Shown: positions 8,631 to 17,789, counted from the stretch's first letter. The stretch: DNA of 64,000 bases from Brucella pseudogrignonensis (GCF_002252525.1 NZ_NNRM01000048.1:124001-188000), one strand, 5' to 3'. Numbers and translations are program-made. The notes: generated by a model not told the origin, from the letters alone.

Positions 8631-9312
8631 CCTGCTTTCACCCGCACTCGTCAATCTATTGCTGGAGTCGCTCAAGCAGACAATCATGATGGTGGCTGCG
8701 TCGGCAATTCTTTCCACGTTGATCGGTCTGCCACTCGGCATTGCACTGGTTGTCACGGCCCCCGGTCAATTTCTCGAACGACCACTTTTCAACCGTATAG
8801 CAGGCACTATCGTCAATCTTGTGCGGTCTACGCCCTTTATCATTTTGATGGTGGCGATCATTCCGTTTACCCGCCTTGTGGCAGGCACAACAGTTGGCAC
8901 TTATGCGGCAATCGTACCGCTGACTGTTGCAATCATTCCGCTCTATGCGCGCCTCGCTGAGACCGCAATGCGTGAGGTAGATCAAAGTCTTATAGAAGCT
9001 GCTGAAAGTATGGGTGCAACACCCATGCAAATCATTTTCAAAGTTTTGCTTCCCGAGGCTTTACCCGGAATTATTGCTGGGCAGACGGTCACACTTGTAA
9101 GCCTTGTCGGCTATTCGGCGATGGCTGGTACAGTCGGCGGCGGCGGTCTTGGCGATCTTGGTATCCGCTTTGGTTATCAGCGTTTCATGCCCGAAGTGAT
9201 GATCGCAGTCGTCATCATTCTCGTTGCTATCGTTCAATCTATTCAGGTTACGGGCGATTATGCCGCCCGGATCGTCAATCATCGTGTGGCGCGCAGTCGC
9301 CGCTCACGCTAG
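8620..9312 (+). CDS. metI: MetI-type ABC transporter permease
   Basis: A 230-residue inner-membrane permease with five or six hydrophobic segments and the EAA loop (EAAESMGATPMQIIFKVLLPEALPGI) that contacts MetN. The segment VGYSAMAGTVGGGGLGDLG is characteristic of MetI. The ATG at 8620 has GGAGAGG 9 nt upstream and overlaps the end of metN, so the two are co-translated. The product forms the channel of the MetNI complex, fed by the upstream MetQ-like protein. The next gene, a dioxygenase, begins 19 bp later on the same strand. Confidence 0.93.
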   Translation: MLSDLLSPALVNLLLESLKQTIMMVAASAILSTLIGLPLGIALVVTAPGQFLERPLFNRIAGTIVNLVRSTPFIILMVAIIPFTRLVAGTTVGTYAAIVPLTVAIIPLYARLAETAMREVDQSLIEAAESMGATPMQIIFKVLLPEALPGIIAGQTVTLVSLVGYSAMAGTVGGGGLGDLGIRFGYQRFMPEVMIAVVIILVAIVQSIQVTGDYAARIVNHRVARSRRSR

Positions 9313-9331
9313 CATTCAGAGGAGACACAAA

Positions 9332-10390
9332 ATGACCGCGCATTCGCATCCTATCAATCTGCCACTGCTCGATATTTCGCGTTACAACGGTACGCCGGAA
9401 GAGCGGAAAAGCTTTATCGATGAGCTTCGTCGCACCCTGCATGACCACGGCTTTTTCTATTTAACCGGCCATGGAGTCGATCCAAAGCTGATCGAAAATG
9501 TCGTGGCCACCGCCAAACGCTTCTTCGCGTTGCCGACCGAAGAAAAGCTCAAGATTGAGATGATTAACACGTCGCATTTCCGTGGCTATAACCGTGCAGG
9601 TCTTGAGCGCACTCGCGGTGAGCAGGATTGGCGAGAGCAGCTCGACATTAATACCGAGGCCGAGCCTGCCGAAATCGGTCCGGATAGCCCCGCGTGGAAG
9701 CGTCTAATCGGACCGAACCAGTGGCCGGATGCCTTGCCGGAACTAAAGCCATTGCTGCTTGCCTATCAGGCGGAAGTCACCCGCGTTGGCATTGATGTGC
9801 TCAAGGCGATTGCCGAAGCACTTGGTCAGAGCGAAGATTTCTTCGCGCAGATTTATGATCCTCATCCTTCACAACTTTTGAAGATTATCCGTTATCCGGG
9901 TCGTGATGTGGCCGAAAGCGATCAGGGCGTTGGCGCACACAAGGACGGTGGTTTCGTTACCGTTCTGCTCCAGGATGTTGTTCCGGGCCTTCGTGTACAG
10001 CGTGAAGATGGCGTCTGGATTGATGCGCCGCCTGTGCCGGGTACGTTTGTCATCAACACTGGTGAATTGCTTGAATTGGCAACCAATGGCTTTGTTCGCG
10101 CCGATGTTCATGGTGTTGTTGCGCCGCCCGCCGGAACAGAGCGTTTCTCTGTCGCCTTCTTCCTTGGTGCTCGCTATGACGCGACGATCCCAGTCATTGA
10201 TCTGCCGGAAGAACTTAAAACCAAAGAGCGCGGTGTGAGCGTTGATCCGCTTAACACGCTGTTCCGTGAGGTGGGCCAGAACAATCTCAAGAGCCGTCTG
10301 CGCTCGCATCCAGATGTTGCTCGCGCCCATCATCAGGATCTTCTGGATTCACCGGAGTTCGCAAGTCTGAAGCTGGGTGCAGCTTACTGA
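9332..10390 (+). CDS. Isopenicillin N synthase-like 2OG/Fe(II)-dependent dioxygenase
   Basis: A 352-residue non-haem iron oxygenase. The N-terminal DIOX_N part (LPLLDISRYNG ... HGFFYLTGHGVD) and the C-terminal double-stranded beta helix are both present. The iron ligands are His203 and Asp205 (AHKDGG) and His260 (DVHGVV); the RFSVAFF motif at about 271-277 is the R-x-S site that binds 2-oxoglutarate or substrate. Relatives oxidise small amino acids and peptides. It follows metI by 19 bp with AGAGGAGA before the ATG at 9332, so it should be co-transcribed with the aminotransferase and the MetQNI importer. That suggests it hydroxylates or oxidises the imported amino acid. The real substrate is unknown. 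Confidence 0.87.
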   Translation: MTAHSHPINLPLLDISRYNGTPEERKSFIDELRRTLHDHGFFYLTGHGVDPKLIENVVATAKRFFALPTEEKLKIEMINTSHFRGYNRAGLERTRGEQDWREQLDINTEAEPAEIGPDSPAWKRLIGPNQWPDALPELKPLLLAYQAEVTRVGIDVLKAIAEALGQSEDFFAQIYDPHPSQLLKIIRYPGRDVAESDQGVGAHKDGGFVTVLLQDVVPGLRVQREDGVWIDAPPVPGTFVINTGELLELATNGFVRADVHGVVAPPAGTERFSVAFFLGARYDATIPVIDLPEELKTKERGVSVDPLNTLFREVGQNNLKSRLRSHPDVARAHHQDLLDSPEFASLKLGAAY

Positions 10391-10514
10391 TAAACCCATC
10401 CCTTGACGGTTGATTGCTGTGTTTGTCTTTCGTCCGTCAAGGAACAGGTTCGGGGGTACAAAGCCATCATGTGCCCGTTTTGCCACTTAGGGTAGCTGGC
10501 AGGATTCCCATTAA

Positions 10515-10540
10515 AAAAGCGCCGGGTTTCCGGCGCTTTT
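10515..10540. terminator. Bidirectional terminator between dioxygenase and aldehyde dehydrogenase genes
   Basis: An 11-bp perfect stem (AAAAGCGCCGG with CCGGCGCTTTT) has a GTTT loop. It has A/T runs on both sides and lies between convergent genes. Confidence 0.85.
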
Positions 10541-10562
10541 CATTTCAACACGGTGGATGCGT

Positions 10563-12008
10563 TTAGCCGCTGATAAGCTTCACTTCCATGAAGTCTTCCA
10601 GCCCCCACTTGCCGCCTTCGCGCCCATTGCCGGATTGCTTGTAGCCGCCAAATGGGCTGCCGGGCGCACGCGACGTTCCGTTGATCTGGATCATGCCAGC
10701 GCGGAGTTTACGTGCCACGCGTTTTGCGCGTTCCGGGCTACCTGTCTGAATATAGGCAGCCAGGCCATATGGCGTATCATTGGCGATAGCAATGGCTTCC
10801 TCTTCCGTATCGAAAGGGATCATCGCCAGCACGGGCCCGAAGATTTCTTCGCGTGCAATAGTCATTTCGTTGTTCACATCGGCGAAGATGGTTGGCTTGA
10901 CGAAATCGCCTTCAGAAATGCCATCGGGGCGACCTGTGCCGCCTGCAACGAGACGCGCACCTTCATCAATACCCTTCTGGATCAACGCCTGCACCTTGTC
11001 GAACTGGATTGATGACGACAGTGGGCCGATATGCTCGCCCTCCTTGGATGGGTCATCGACCGTCGTTTTTGCCGCAGTCTTCTTGGCAAAATCGACCGCC
11101 TGTTCATAGATCGAGCGTTCAACCAGCATACGTGTTGGCGCGTTGCAGGACTGGCCGGTGTTTTCAAAACAATGGTTCACACCACGTTCGATTGCCTTTT
11201 CCAGATCACTATCAGCAAAAACGATATTAGGTGACTTGCCACCGAGTTCCAGCGAAACGCGCTTGACGGTCGCAGCCGCTGCACGCGAAACAGCCGTTCC
11301 TGCGCGGGTCGAACCGGTAAATGACATCATGTCGATGTCTGGATGCTGTGACATGGCTTCGCCAACGACAGGACCTTCGCCGTTAACGAGGTTGAATACG
11401 CCCTTCGGCAAACCTGCTTCATCGACAAATTCAGCAAATAGCATCGCCGACATTGGTGCGATTTCGGATGGTTTGAGCACGACTGTGCAACCAACGGCAA
11501 GGGCAGGGATGACCTTGAGTGCGATCTGATTCATCGGCCAGTTCCATGGCGTAATCAGTCCGCAAACGCCAATAGGTTCATGCACAATGGCTTGATTAGG
11601 ATGCTTTGGCGATAGAATTTCTTCGAATTCAAAATTCTCAAAAGCAGCGATGAAAGCCTTGGTATGCGACAGACCGGCCGCGGCCTGAGATTCGCGCGCA
11701 AGCTTGATTGGGGCACCCATTTCCTTGGAAATAGCCTGGGCCATTTCTTCAAGGCGACGCTCGTAGATTTCAACAATACGGCGCAGATAGTCGATACGTT
11801 CTTCAGCAGGCGTTTCGCTCCAAGAAGGAAACGCTTTGCGCGCTGCAGCTACTGCGAGATCAATATCCGCTTCAGAGCCTGCAGAAATCGCTGCATAAGG
11901 CTTCTCATTGGCTGGATTAATGACTTCGATGGTCTTTGCTTCAAGCGGGGACCGCCATGCACCGTCGATATAGAAATCCGTTTTCTGATCCAGATTTTTC
12001 TGAAGCAT
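10563..12008 (-). CDS. NAD(P)-dependent aldehyde dehydrogenase
   Basis: A 481-residue aldehyde dehydrogenase of usual family length. It contains the NAD-binding block TPWNWPMNQI, the catalytic glutamate in LELGGKS, the nucleophile cysteine in ENTGQSCNAPTRM, and the EIFGPVL block. The C-terminal PFGGYKQSGNGREGG is also standard. It oxidises an aldehyde to the acid; no feature fixes the substrate. The ATG at 12008 is chosen because GGAGGG lies 8 nt upstream; an in-frame TTG five codons earlier is less likely. It is downstream of the DUF3775 gene on the same strand but separated by 131 bp with a small hairpin (12044-12059), so it may have its own promoter. Confidence 0.9.
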   Translation of the reverse strand: MLQKNLDQKTDFYIDGAWRSPLEAKTIEVINPANEKPYAAISAGSEADIDLAVAAARKAFPSWSETPAEERIDYLRRIVEIYERRLEEMAQAISKEMGAPIKLARESQAAAGLSHTKAFIAAFENFEFEEILSPKHPNQAIVHEPIGVCGLITPWNWPMNQIALKVIPALAVGCTVVLKPSEIAPMSAMLFAEFVDEAGLPKGVFNLVNGEGPVVGEAMSQHPDIDMMSFTGSTRAGTAVSRAAAATVKRVSLELGGKSPNIVFADSDLEKAIERGVNHCFENTGQSCNAPTRMLVERSIYEQAVDFAKKTAAKTTVDDPSKEGEHIGPLSSSIQFDKVQALIQKGIDEGARLVAGGTGRPDGISEGDFVKPTIFADVNNEMTIAREEIFGPVLAMIPFDTEEEAIAIANDTPYGLAAYIQTGSPERAKRVARKLRAGMIQINGTSRAPGSPFGGYKQSGNGREGGKWGLEDFMEVKLISG

Positions 12009-12139
12009 GATGAAACCCTCCAATGCTTTGAATTTTATCCTAAGGGTGGCGAACCACCCGTTTCCCTAGTTGCCGCGCAGACTAACCGCCAGCTATGACG
12101 CCGTCAAAACACAACGATCAATGGAAACATCAATTTTTC

Positions 12140-12544
12140 TTATTCATTATCGTAGGCTTCAAACTCGATACCGAGCGTTTCCAAACCTTCTTCGATGTAG
12201 TCGCCCAAGAGTGGTATGCCGAGCAGGTACTTCGCTTCGCGTCCATTGTGACGATCACTTGCGGTCGCAAGCGCGTCATCCCATTCTTCAGCGCTAAAAT
12301 CCCCGCGACCAACCCAGACCAAAGCCAACAACTCAACTTTCTCGTCTTCATTCAGAGAACGAATTGCCGCGACAAGCTCCTTGCGCGTCGGATTATCAAC
12401 CGAAGCATCAAGAATATCGATATCGCCGTCATCGGAAGCATTGGAACCAGGGTTTTCATCGACCGCCGGAACTTGCACATCATATTCGCGCGCCTTGGCG
12501 ATAATGAATTCGATGTTTTCGATATTGTTGACCAGTTCAACCAT
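12140..12544 (-). CDS. DUF3775 domain protein
   Basis: A 134-residue acidic cytoplasmic protein of unknown function. The core matches DUF3775: IIAKAREYDVQVP near the N-terminus, then NPTRKELVAAIRSLNEDEKVELLALVWVGRGDF and a C-terminal YLLGIPLLGDYIEEGLE helix. The middle (about residues 35-50) is a low-complexity stretch rich in Asp and Asn. The ATG at 12544 is preceded by GGAGG at a good distance; upstream in-frame codons lack this. It follows the FAD dehydrogenase gene by 74 bp on the same strand. No signal peptide or membrane segment is seen. I cannot assign a role. Confidence 0.8.
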   Translation of the reverse strand: MVELVNNIENIEFIIAKAREYDVQVPAVDENPGSNASDDGDIDILDASVDNPTRKELVAAIRSLNEDEKVELLALVWVGRGDFSAEEWDDALATASDRHNGREAKYLLGIPLLGDYIEEGLETLGIEFEAYDNE

Positions 12545-12618
12545 AATGATTTGCCTCCATGACGTCATTGTTTAACGAACGCAGGGCTGGTGGTTCTGGT
12601 TCCGTCACAGGCGAACCA

Positions 12619-14274
12619 TCAGAGCATCTTTGCCGCAGCACGTCCCGCTGTTCGTCCAGAAAAGATGCAGCCACCAAGGAAGGTTCCTTCCAGCGCATTA
12701 TAGCCATGATATCCGCCGCCACCAAAGCCTGCTGCTTCGCCAGCTGCATAAAGGCCAACAACCGGCGCGCCGTTCTTGTCCAAAACAGCTGCGTTAATGT
12801 CGGTATGCAGCCCGCCTAGTGTTTTTCGGGTCAAAATATTAAGTTTGACTGCAATCAGCGGACCATTGGCTGGATCAAGCAAAGCATGAAGTGGGACAGC
12901 GCGGGTCAGCTTGTCGCCGATATAGGAACGCGCATTGTGGATGGCCATGATTTGCGCGTCCTTGGAATAGCGATTGGTGACTTCCCGGTCGCGTGCTTCA
13001 ATCTGGTTGCGGATATGTGTTGCATCCAGCAGCTTACTGTCGGTTAGCTTGTTCATCTTGGCCACAAGCTCTTCAAGGCTCTTCGCCGTGACGAAATCCT
13101 CGCCATGGTCAATGAATGCCTTGACTGGCGGGGGCGGGGCTTTGCCTAATCTGCTTTTGATAAGCAGTTTCCAGTCTTTGCCGGTCAGGTCGGGATTTTG
13201 TTCAGAACCGGAAAGCGAGAATTCTTTGCGAATGATTTTTTCGGTCAGTATGAACCACGAATATTCATGTCCCGTTGCGAGAATGTGCTTCAAGGTGCCG
13301 AGTGTATCGAAGCCAGGGAGGCAAGGTGAGGGCATCCTGTTGCCTTCCGCGTCGAACCACATGGATGATGGTCCCGGAAGAATACGAATGCCGTGATTGG
13401 GCCATATCGGATTCCAGTTTCGGAGCCCCTCTGTATAGTGCCACATGCGGTCACCATTGATCACATGCCCGCCAGCGGCGATGGCGATGTCTATGCCGCG
13501 CCCATCCACATGCGCTGGTACGCCAAGCACCATATTCTGAGGTGGATTGCCAAGGCGATCACGCGGCCATGCCTTGCGAACACGTTCCGGATCGCCGCCA
13601 ATGCCGCCCGAGGTGACAATCACGCAATTGGCTGTAAGCTCAAACTGGCTCTCAACATCGCGTGATGATGATTGCCCGCGCTCGACGGTCGATGGCGTCA
13701 GGATATCACCACGTACGCCGCTTGCTCGTCCATTGGTTGTTATAATCTCATTGACGCGGTGGCGGCATTTGAGTGTCAGCAGGCCACTAGAGATTGCTTC
13801 TCGCATAAGGCGCTCAAAAGGAGCCACCACGCCTGGCCCTGTGCCCCACGTTACATGAAAACGTGGAACCGAATTGCCATGGCCATGAGCCTGTCCGCCG
13901 CCACGCTCTGCCCAGCCAACGACCGGAAACCATCGCATACCCAAACTGTGCAGCCAGGAACGCATCTCACCCGCTGCAAATTGTAGATAGGCTTCTGCCC
14001 ATTGTTTCGGCCAATGATCCTCGGGGCGATCAAATTGTGCCGATCCGAGCCAATCCTGGCGGGCGAGGTCGAGATTATCTTTTATGCCAAGACGTCGTTG
14101 CTCAGGGCTGTCCACCATAAACAGGCCGCCGAGCGACCAGAAGGCCTGTCCGCCGACCGAATTTTCGCCTTCCTGCTCAAGTAGAATGACCTTTCTGCCC
14201 GCACTTGTCAGTTCATGTGCTGCCACAAGCCCGGCAAGGCCCGCACCAATTATGATCGCATCCGCATTTTTCAT
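12619..14274 (-). CDS. FAD-binding dehydrogenase (COG3573, fumarate reductase/ketosteroid dehydrogenase-like)
   Basis: A 551-residue flavoprotein. The N-terminal Rossmann fold has IIGAGLAGLVAAHEL, the ribose-binding LLEQE, and a GGQAFWSLGG segment. The C-terminal part has GGLHTDINAAVLDKNGAPVVGLYAAGEAAGFGGGGYHG in pieces, the usual FAD-closing block. This family resembles 3-ketosteroid dehydrogenases and fumarate reductase flavoproteins, but its substrate is not known. The ATG at 14274 follows GGGAGG; a GTG six codons upstream overlaps that site and is rejected. It is 58 bp downstream of the TauE/SafE gene on the same strand, so they may be co-transcribed. No signal peptide is present, so it should be cytoplasmic. 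Confidence 0.83.
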   Translation of the reverse strand: MKNADAIIIGAGLAGLVAAHELTSAGRKVILLEQEGENSVGGQAFWSLGGLFMVDSPEQRRLGIKDNLDLARQDWLGSAQFDRPEDHWPKQWAEAYLQFAAGEMRSWLHSLGMRWFPVVGWAERGGGQAHGHGNSVPRFHVTWGTGPGVVAPFERLMREAISSGLLTLKCRHRVNEIITTNGRASGVRGDILTPSTVERGQSSSRDVESQFELTANCVIVTSGGIGGDPERVRKAWPRDRLGNPPQNMVLGVPAHVDGRGIDIAIAAGGHVINGDRMWHYTEGLRNWNPIWPNHGIRILPGPSSMWFDAEGNRMPSPCLPGFDTLGTLKHILATGHEYSWFILTEKIIRKEFSLSGSEQNPDLTGKDWKLLIKSRLGKAPPPPVKAFIDHGEDFVTAKSLEELVAKMNKLTDSKLLDATHIRNQIEARDREVTNRYSKDAQIMAIHNARSYIGDKLTRAVPLHALLDPANGPLIAVKLNILTRKTLGGLHTDINAAVLDKNGAPVVGLYAAGEAAGFGGGGYHGYNALEGTFLGGCIFSGRTAGRAAAKML

Positions 14275-14332
14275 ACCCGCATCCTCCCTCACGGGCAGAG
14301 TGGCTTATGCAAATGCGGCTGGCAAGTGCCCG

Positions 14333-15094
14333 TCAGGCTGAGAGGAATGGCAGAACCCAGTCGGCGATCAACTTGATTGAAAGACCGAAAAGCGTGAGCT
14401 GCACCAAAAGAAAAAACGGACCGTCCGGCATGATGCGTGTGAGCTTTGCGCCAACGAACGTACCGATAATAGCGGCAGGCAAAAGCCAGAGACCGAGTGA
14501 CCAGTCGAGATTGGAAAACTGCTGCAACTGCCAGTAAGGGATGAGCTTAACCGCATTGACGATTGCAAAAAGAATGGTCGAAGTGCCTGCGAAGACTAGC
14601 TTTTCGAGATGTTGCGGCAGGACATACATTTGAAATGGTGGTGCGCCAGAATGCGAAACGAAGCTGGTAAGACCGGTGATGATACCCCAGAAGGTGCCAC
14701 GGGGAATATCGGCTTTGCGCGCCTGACGGCGGTACTTTGCGCCAACCCAGACATTGAAGCAAAAGAAGAGACCGACAAGCCCCACAAGCATCCCAATGAA
14801 CGTGCTTGAAAGGTGCGAGCTGAAGAACCAGCCAAGGCCGATGCCGACGATGGCGGCTGGCGTCAGGATCGCCAGATTACGTTTCGAGAAATGATGACGG
14901 TAAAGATAGAGACCAAACATGTCGCTGACGACATAGATCGGCAGCAGAAGAGCTGCTGCCGTTACAGGTGAGATCACCAACGCCATCAGAGGCACTGAAA
15001 GCGTGCCGACAGATGGTAAGCCACCCTTTGATAAGCCTACCAGAAAGGCTGCAACAACGGCTACTGTCATAAACAAAGGGGTATGCTCAAGCAT
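14333..15094 (-). CDS. TauE/SafE-family membrane exporter
   Basis: A 253-residue integral membrane protein with about eight hydrophobic segments. The N-terminal FLVGLSKGGLPSVGTLSVPL and the later TSFVSHSGAPPFQMYVLPQ are the paired repeat motifs of the TauE/SafE (PF01925) family. Family members are linked to export of sulfite, sulfoacetate or other small organic anions. The length is normal for the family. It lies between the fold-type IV aminotransferase (50 bp upstream) and the FAD dehydrogenase, all on the minus strand. The substrate cannot be told from sequence. Confidence 0.86.
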   Translation of the reverse strand: MLEHTPLFMTVAVVAAFLVGLSKGGLPSVGTLSVPLMALVISPVTAAALLLPIYVVSDMFGLYLYRHHFSKRNLAILTPAAIVGIGLGWFFSSHLSSTFIGMLVGLVGLFFCFNVWVGAKYRRQARKADIPRGTFWGIITGLTSFVSHSGAPPFQMYVLPQHLEKLVFAGTSTILFAIVNAVKLIPYWQLQQFSNLDWSLGLWLLPAAIIGTFVGAKLTRIMPDGPFFLLVQLTLFGLSIKLIADWVLPFLSA

Positions 15095-15143
15095 TCAGGC
15101 AGTAACCGTTATTGGAATCAAACGAGGGTTTAAGCTGTATTTA

Positions 15144-15998
15144 TCAGCTATGCGCCCATTCCCAGTAGAGCGAACGCGCGCGCTTGGCTATAGCGCCATA
15201 CTCGAGTTTACGTTCATCAAAACCGATGATCGGCACCACCTTGCTCATATTGCCGGTAGAGAAGATTTCTTCTGCTTCGCGGAAATCCTGCACCGAGAGC
15301 GTGGTTTCATGAACGCTGACGCCTGCTTGGCGGAGCAGTCCGATCACGCGCTGACGCGTAATGCCATTGAGGAAAGTACCATTCGGAACTGGCGTGAAGA
15401 CTTCTCCACCGCGCACCATGAAAACGTTGGATGTAGCAGTTTCGGCAACATTGCCGAGAACGTCTGTAACCAGCGCATTGTGAAAGCCTTTAGCTTTTGC
15501 TTCAAGGAGCATACGGCCGTTATTCGGATAAAGGCATGCGGCCTTGGCATTGACGGGCATCACCTCAAGATAAGGGCGACGAAAGGATGTTGTCGTGATA
15601 GTAAAGCCTTTTGGCTCGACCATAGGGATTGCTTCGAGACACAGCGCAAAATCTGTCGATTCAGGTGCGGCGGCAACCGTGCTGGTATCGCCTTCTTCGG
15701 CCCAGTACATTGGGCGAATATATACGTCAGTGCCGGGCTCGAACTTTTTGAGGCCTTCGCGAGCCAAAGCTTCAATATCGTTGCCGCTGAGCGTTGGTGC
15801 CAGACCGAGCGCACGCGCTGAGTCATTTGCGCGCGCGGAGTGGCGATCAAGATCAGGTGTTACACCTTCAAAAAGGCGAGCGCCGTCGAATACGAGCGAA
15901 CCAAGCCAGGTCGCGTGGGAGGCAGCGCCAAGAATACGAACATCGCCTTCATGCCATTCGCCTTTGTAATAGGTCCACATTGCCCGGTTCTCGGCCAT
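15144..15998 (-). CDS. Fold-type IV aminotransferase (branched-chain aminotransferase family)
   Basis: A 284-residue PLP enzyme of the BCAT/D-amino-acid transaminase class. Visible marks are FDGARLFEG near the N-terminus, DVYIRPMYWAEEG, the likely PLP lysine in MPVNAKAACLYPNNGR, the NVAETATSNVFMV loop with the conserved glutamate, and FLNGITRQRVI. It transfers an amino group between an amino acid and 2-oxo acids; it is shorter than typical IlvE (about 305-310). I prefer the ATG at 15998 because AAGG lies 9 nt upstream; the ATG three codons earlier abuts the site. It may be co-transcribed with the exporter and FAD dehydrogenase genes. The substrate is uncertain. Confidence 0.82.
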   Translation of the reverse strand: MAENRAMWTYYKGEWHEGDVRILGAASHATWLGSLVFDGARLFEGVTPDLDRHSARANDSARALGLAPTLSGNDIEALAREGLKKFEPGTDVYIRPMYWAEEGDTSTVAAAPESTDFALCLEAIPMVEPKGFTITTTSFRRPYLEVMPVNAKAACLYPNNGRMLLEAKAKGFHNALVTDVLGNVAETATSNVFMVRGGEVFTPVPNGTFLNGITRQRVIGLLRQAGVSVHETTLSVQDFREAEEIFSTGNMSKVVPIIGFDERKLEYGAIAKRARSLYWEWAHS

Positions 15999-16120
15999 CG
16001 TCTTCATCCTTCTTCAATCTCGTTGTCGTGCCAAATCCCGCGCAGGACGCTTTTGATTGACTGATGGAATTTCAGGTAGAAGCGTGGGCGGGACATGAAC
16101 GTGAGCCGTTATAGCACGTC

Positions 16121-16148
16121 ACCCGAAACTGAAAACCAGTTTCGGGTT
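16121..16148. terminator. Hairpin between DMT transporter and aminotransferase genes
   Basis: A perfect stem (ACCCGAAACTG with CAGTTTCGGGT) surrounds a short loop. It lies 42 bp after the DMT transporter stop on the minus strand. Its better T-run is on the plus side, so its direction is unsure. Confidence 0.5.
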
Positions 16149-16189
16149 TGATATCGCCCTATAATAATCAATCCTGTGAGAGGATTGGG

Positions 16190-17098
16190 CTATTTCTCTT
16201 CTGCCAAAGCGGGCGATGGATCGGAAGTAGCTACTGCCGCCGGACCTTCCACACCACGCTGGCGTTCGCGAACGAAAGTAAACAGGCCGGAAATTGTGAT
16301 CAGGATAATGCCGATAAGCATCGGCAGATCGATATGGTCATGGAAAATGAAATAGCCGAATAGAATTGCCCAGATCATCTGGCTGTATTGCGGGGAGGCG
16401 ATAGCGCTTGCCGGTGCACGTTGTGCTGCCAGCATCAGCAGAATATTTGCAAGGGCTGCAAGCAGTCCATAGCCCGCGAGATAGCCCCATTGAACGGCTG
16501 AAGGTGTCTGATAGCTCGGGATCATCAATGCGCCGCAGATAAGGATCGGTCCGATAAGGCCAGCGGTATAAAGCGAGATACGCTTTTCCTTCTTACCCAT
16601 TGCGCGAAAGATTACGATGCTGAATGCGCCGCCAAGCCCGCCGCCCAACGCGCCGAGATGACCGATAGAGAGTTCGCGAAAACCAGGGCGCAGCACAACA
16701 AGCACACCGATAAAACCGATAATCACGGCCGACCAACGACGCCAGCCGACCTGCTCTTTGAGAAAGAGCACGGAAAGGATCGTCACAAAGGCCGGAAGCA
16801 GAAAGATAAGCGCGAAAGCTTCGGCCATCGACAGATGTGTGAAGGCGACAACGCTGCCGATGACACCCATCGCAGCGGTAAGTGTGCGAAGTAACCACAG
16901 CTTTATATTTGTGGTTCGAAACATATCGAGCCATTCATCTTCGGGCTTCTTGATGAACGGTATGGCTAACACACCCAGAACGGCACCATAAAAGGCGATT
17001 TCGTAAGGCGACAATGTGCCGTCGAGAAACTTGACGCAGGCGTCGCTTATAGCGAATGCAGCATAGGACGCAAACGCGAGAAAAATACCGTAAAGCAT
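16190..17098 (-). CDS. EamA/DMT-superfamily transporter
   Basis: A 302-residue permease with ten predicted hydrophobic segments in two EamA repeats (about residues 5-135 and 150-285). Typical pieces are SDACVKFLDG, AFTHLSMAEAFALIFLLPAFVTI with the linked LKEQVGWRRW, and SPQYSQMIWAILFGYFIFHD. Members export or import small metabolites such as amino acids or S-adenosylmethionine. The C-terminus is a soluble tail rich in Ala, Pro and Glu. The ATG at 17098 places the first membrane segment directly at the N-terminus; an in-frame upstream extension is unlike the family. No substrate can be assigned. Confidence 0.85.
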   Translation of the reverse strand: MLYGIFLAFASYAAFAISDACVKFLDGTLSPYEIAFYGAVLGVLAIPFIKKPEDEWLDMFRTTNIKLWLLRTLTAAMGVIGSVVAFTHLSMAEAFALIFLLPAFVTILSVLFLKEQVGWRRWSAVIIGFIGVLVVLRPGFRELSIGHLGALGGGLGGAFSIVIFRAMGKKEKRISLYTAGLIGPILICGALMIPSYQTPSAVQWGYLAGYGLLAALANILLMLAAQRAPASAIASPQYSQMIWAILFGYFIFHDHIDLPMLIGIILITISGLFTFVRERQRGVEGPAAVATSDPSPALAEEK

Positions 17099-17349
17099 GG
17101 TGACATCCGCAGGGGGGCTAGAGATAATCTCCTCCAATGACCGGATTAATCGATTGAAGCCGGTTTTGCAAAAGACAATTTGGTAAAAACTCAAAAAATC
17201 GACTTACCGCTATCCCCTATGGCGTAGGCGATTGCGGCGTTTTCAAGAAGACGAGCTCCACCGAAAACGCATGCCTCATTTGCAATCATATCCGTGGTGG
17301 AATTTTGTGCAAAAGACTATTTAAGAGGCATCCAACGAGGAGAAAAGAA

Positions 17350-17487
17350 ATGAACATTCGTCAGAAATTCCAGCAGTACGTTTCCCGTCGTCGCGCAATC
17401 CGTGAACTGGGTGCAATGGACGACCATCTTCTTGCCGATATCGGCGTATCGCGTTCGCAGATCCAGAGCGCAGTTTTCGGTAAGTAA
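17350..17487 (+). CDS. DUF1127 small basic protein
   Basis: A 45-residue protein with the DUF1127 pattern: RRAIRELGAMDDHLLADIGVSRSQI fills residues 17-41. Such small Arg-rich proteins are abundant in Rhizobiales; some are linked to stress, phosphate or RNA metabolism, but this member has no known role. The ATG at 17350 follows GAGGAGAAA; an earlier in-frame ATG lacks a site. A strong terminator follows 58 bp downstream, so it is a single-gene transcript. Confidence 0.85.
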   Translation: MNIRQKFQQYVSRRRAIRELGAMDDHLLADIGVSRSQIQSAVFGK

Positions 17488-17545
17488 TCACTGATGGTGC
17501 GGCTGATAATTGATCGCCCCGAAAGTGAAACTGAAATAATGTAAC

Positions 17546-17575
17546 AAAGCGTCGGTGCTCCAGTCCCGGCGCTTT
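17546..17575 (+). terminator. Terminator after the DUF1127 gene
   Basis: A 10-bp stem (AAAGCGTCGG with CCGGCGCTTT, one G-T pair) and a 10-nt loop precede TTGTTATTT. Confidence 0.75.
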
Positions 17576-17789
17576 TGTTATTTAATAAGTATATTATACA
17601 TTTATTCTGTTGAAGGGCCGTTTTCTGCGCCCGTAAAGTTTCTCAGAAAATTCCGTATCCGACCAAAGGCTGCAGACTTATTCGCGCCTTGTTCTGGCAA
17701 CGGCCAATGAGACAAAACGATATCTAATATGGGACTTCTGTCACTTGAACAGCAGAGCGCTCTCGATATATCCAAGTGTTGCGGGGGCT

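Noticed and set aside
15003-15821. A 272-codon plus-strand frame over the exporter start and the aminotransferase gene
   Set aside because: It runs opposite two clear genes and has no domain similarity.
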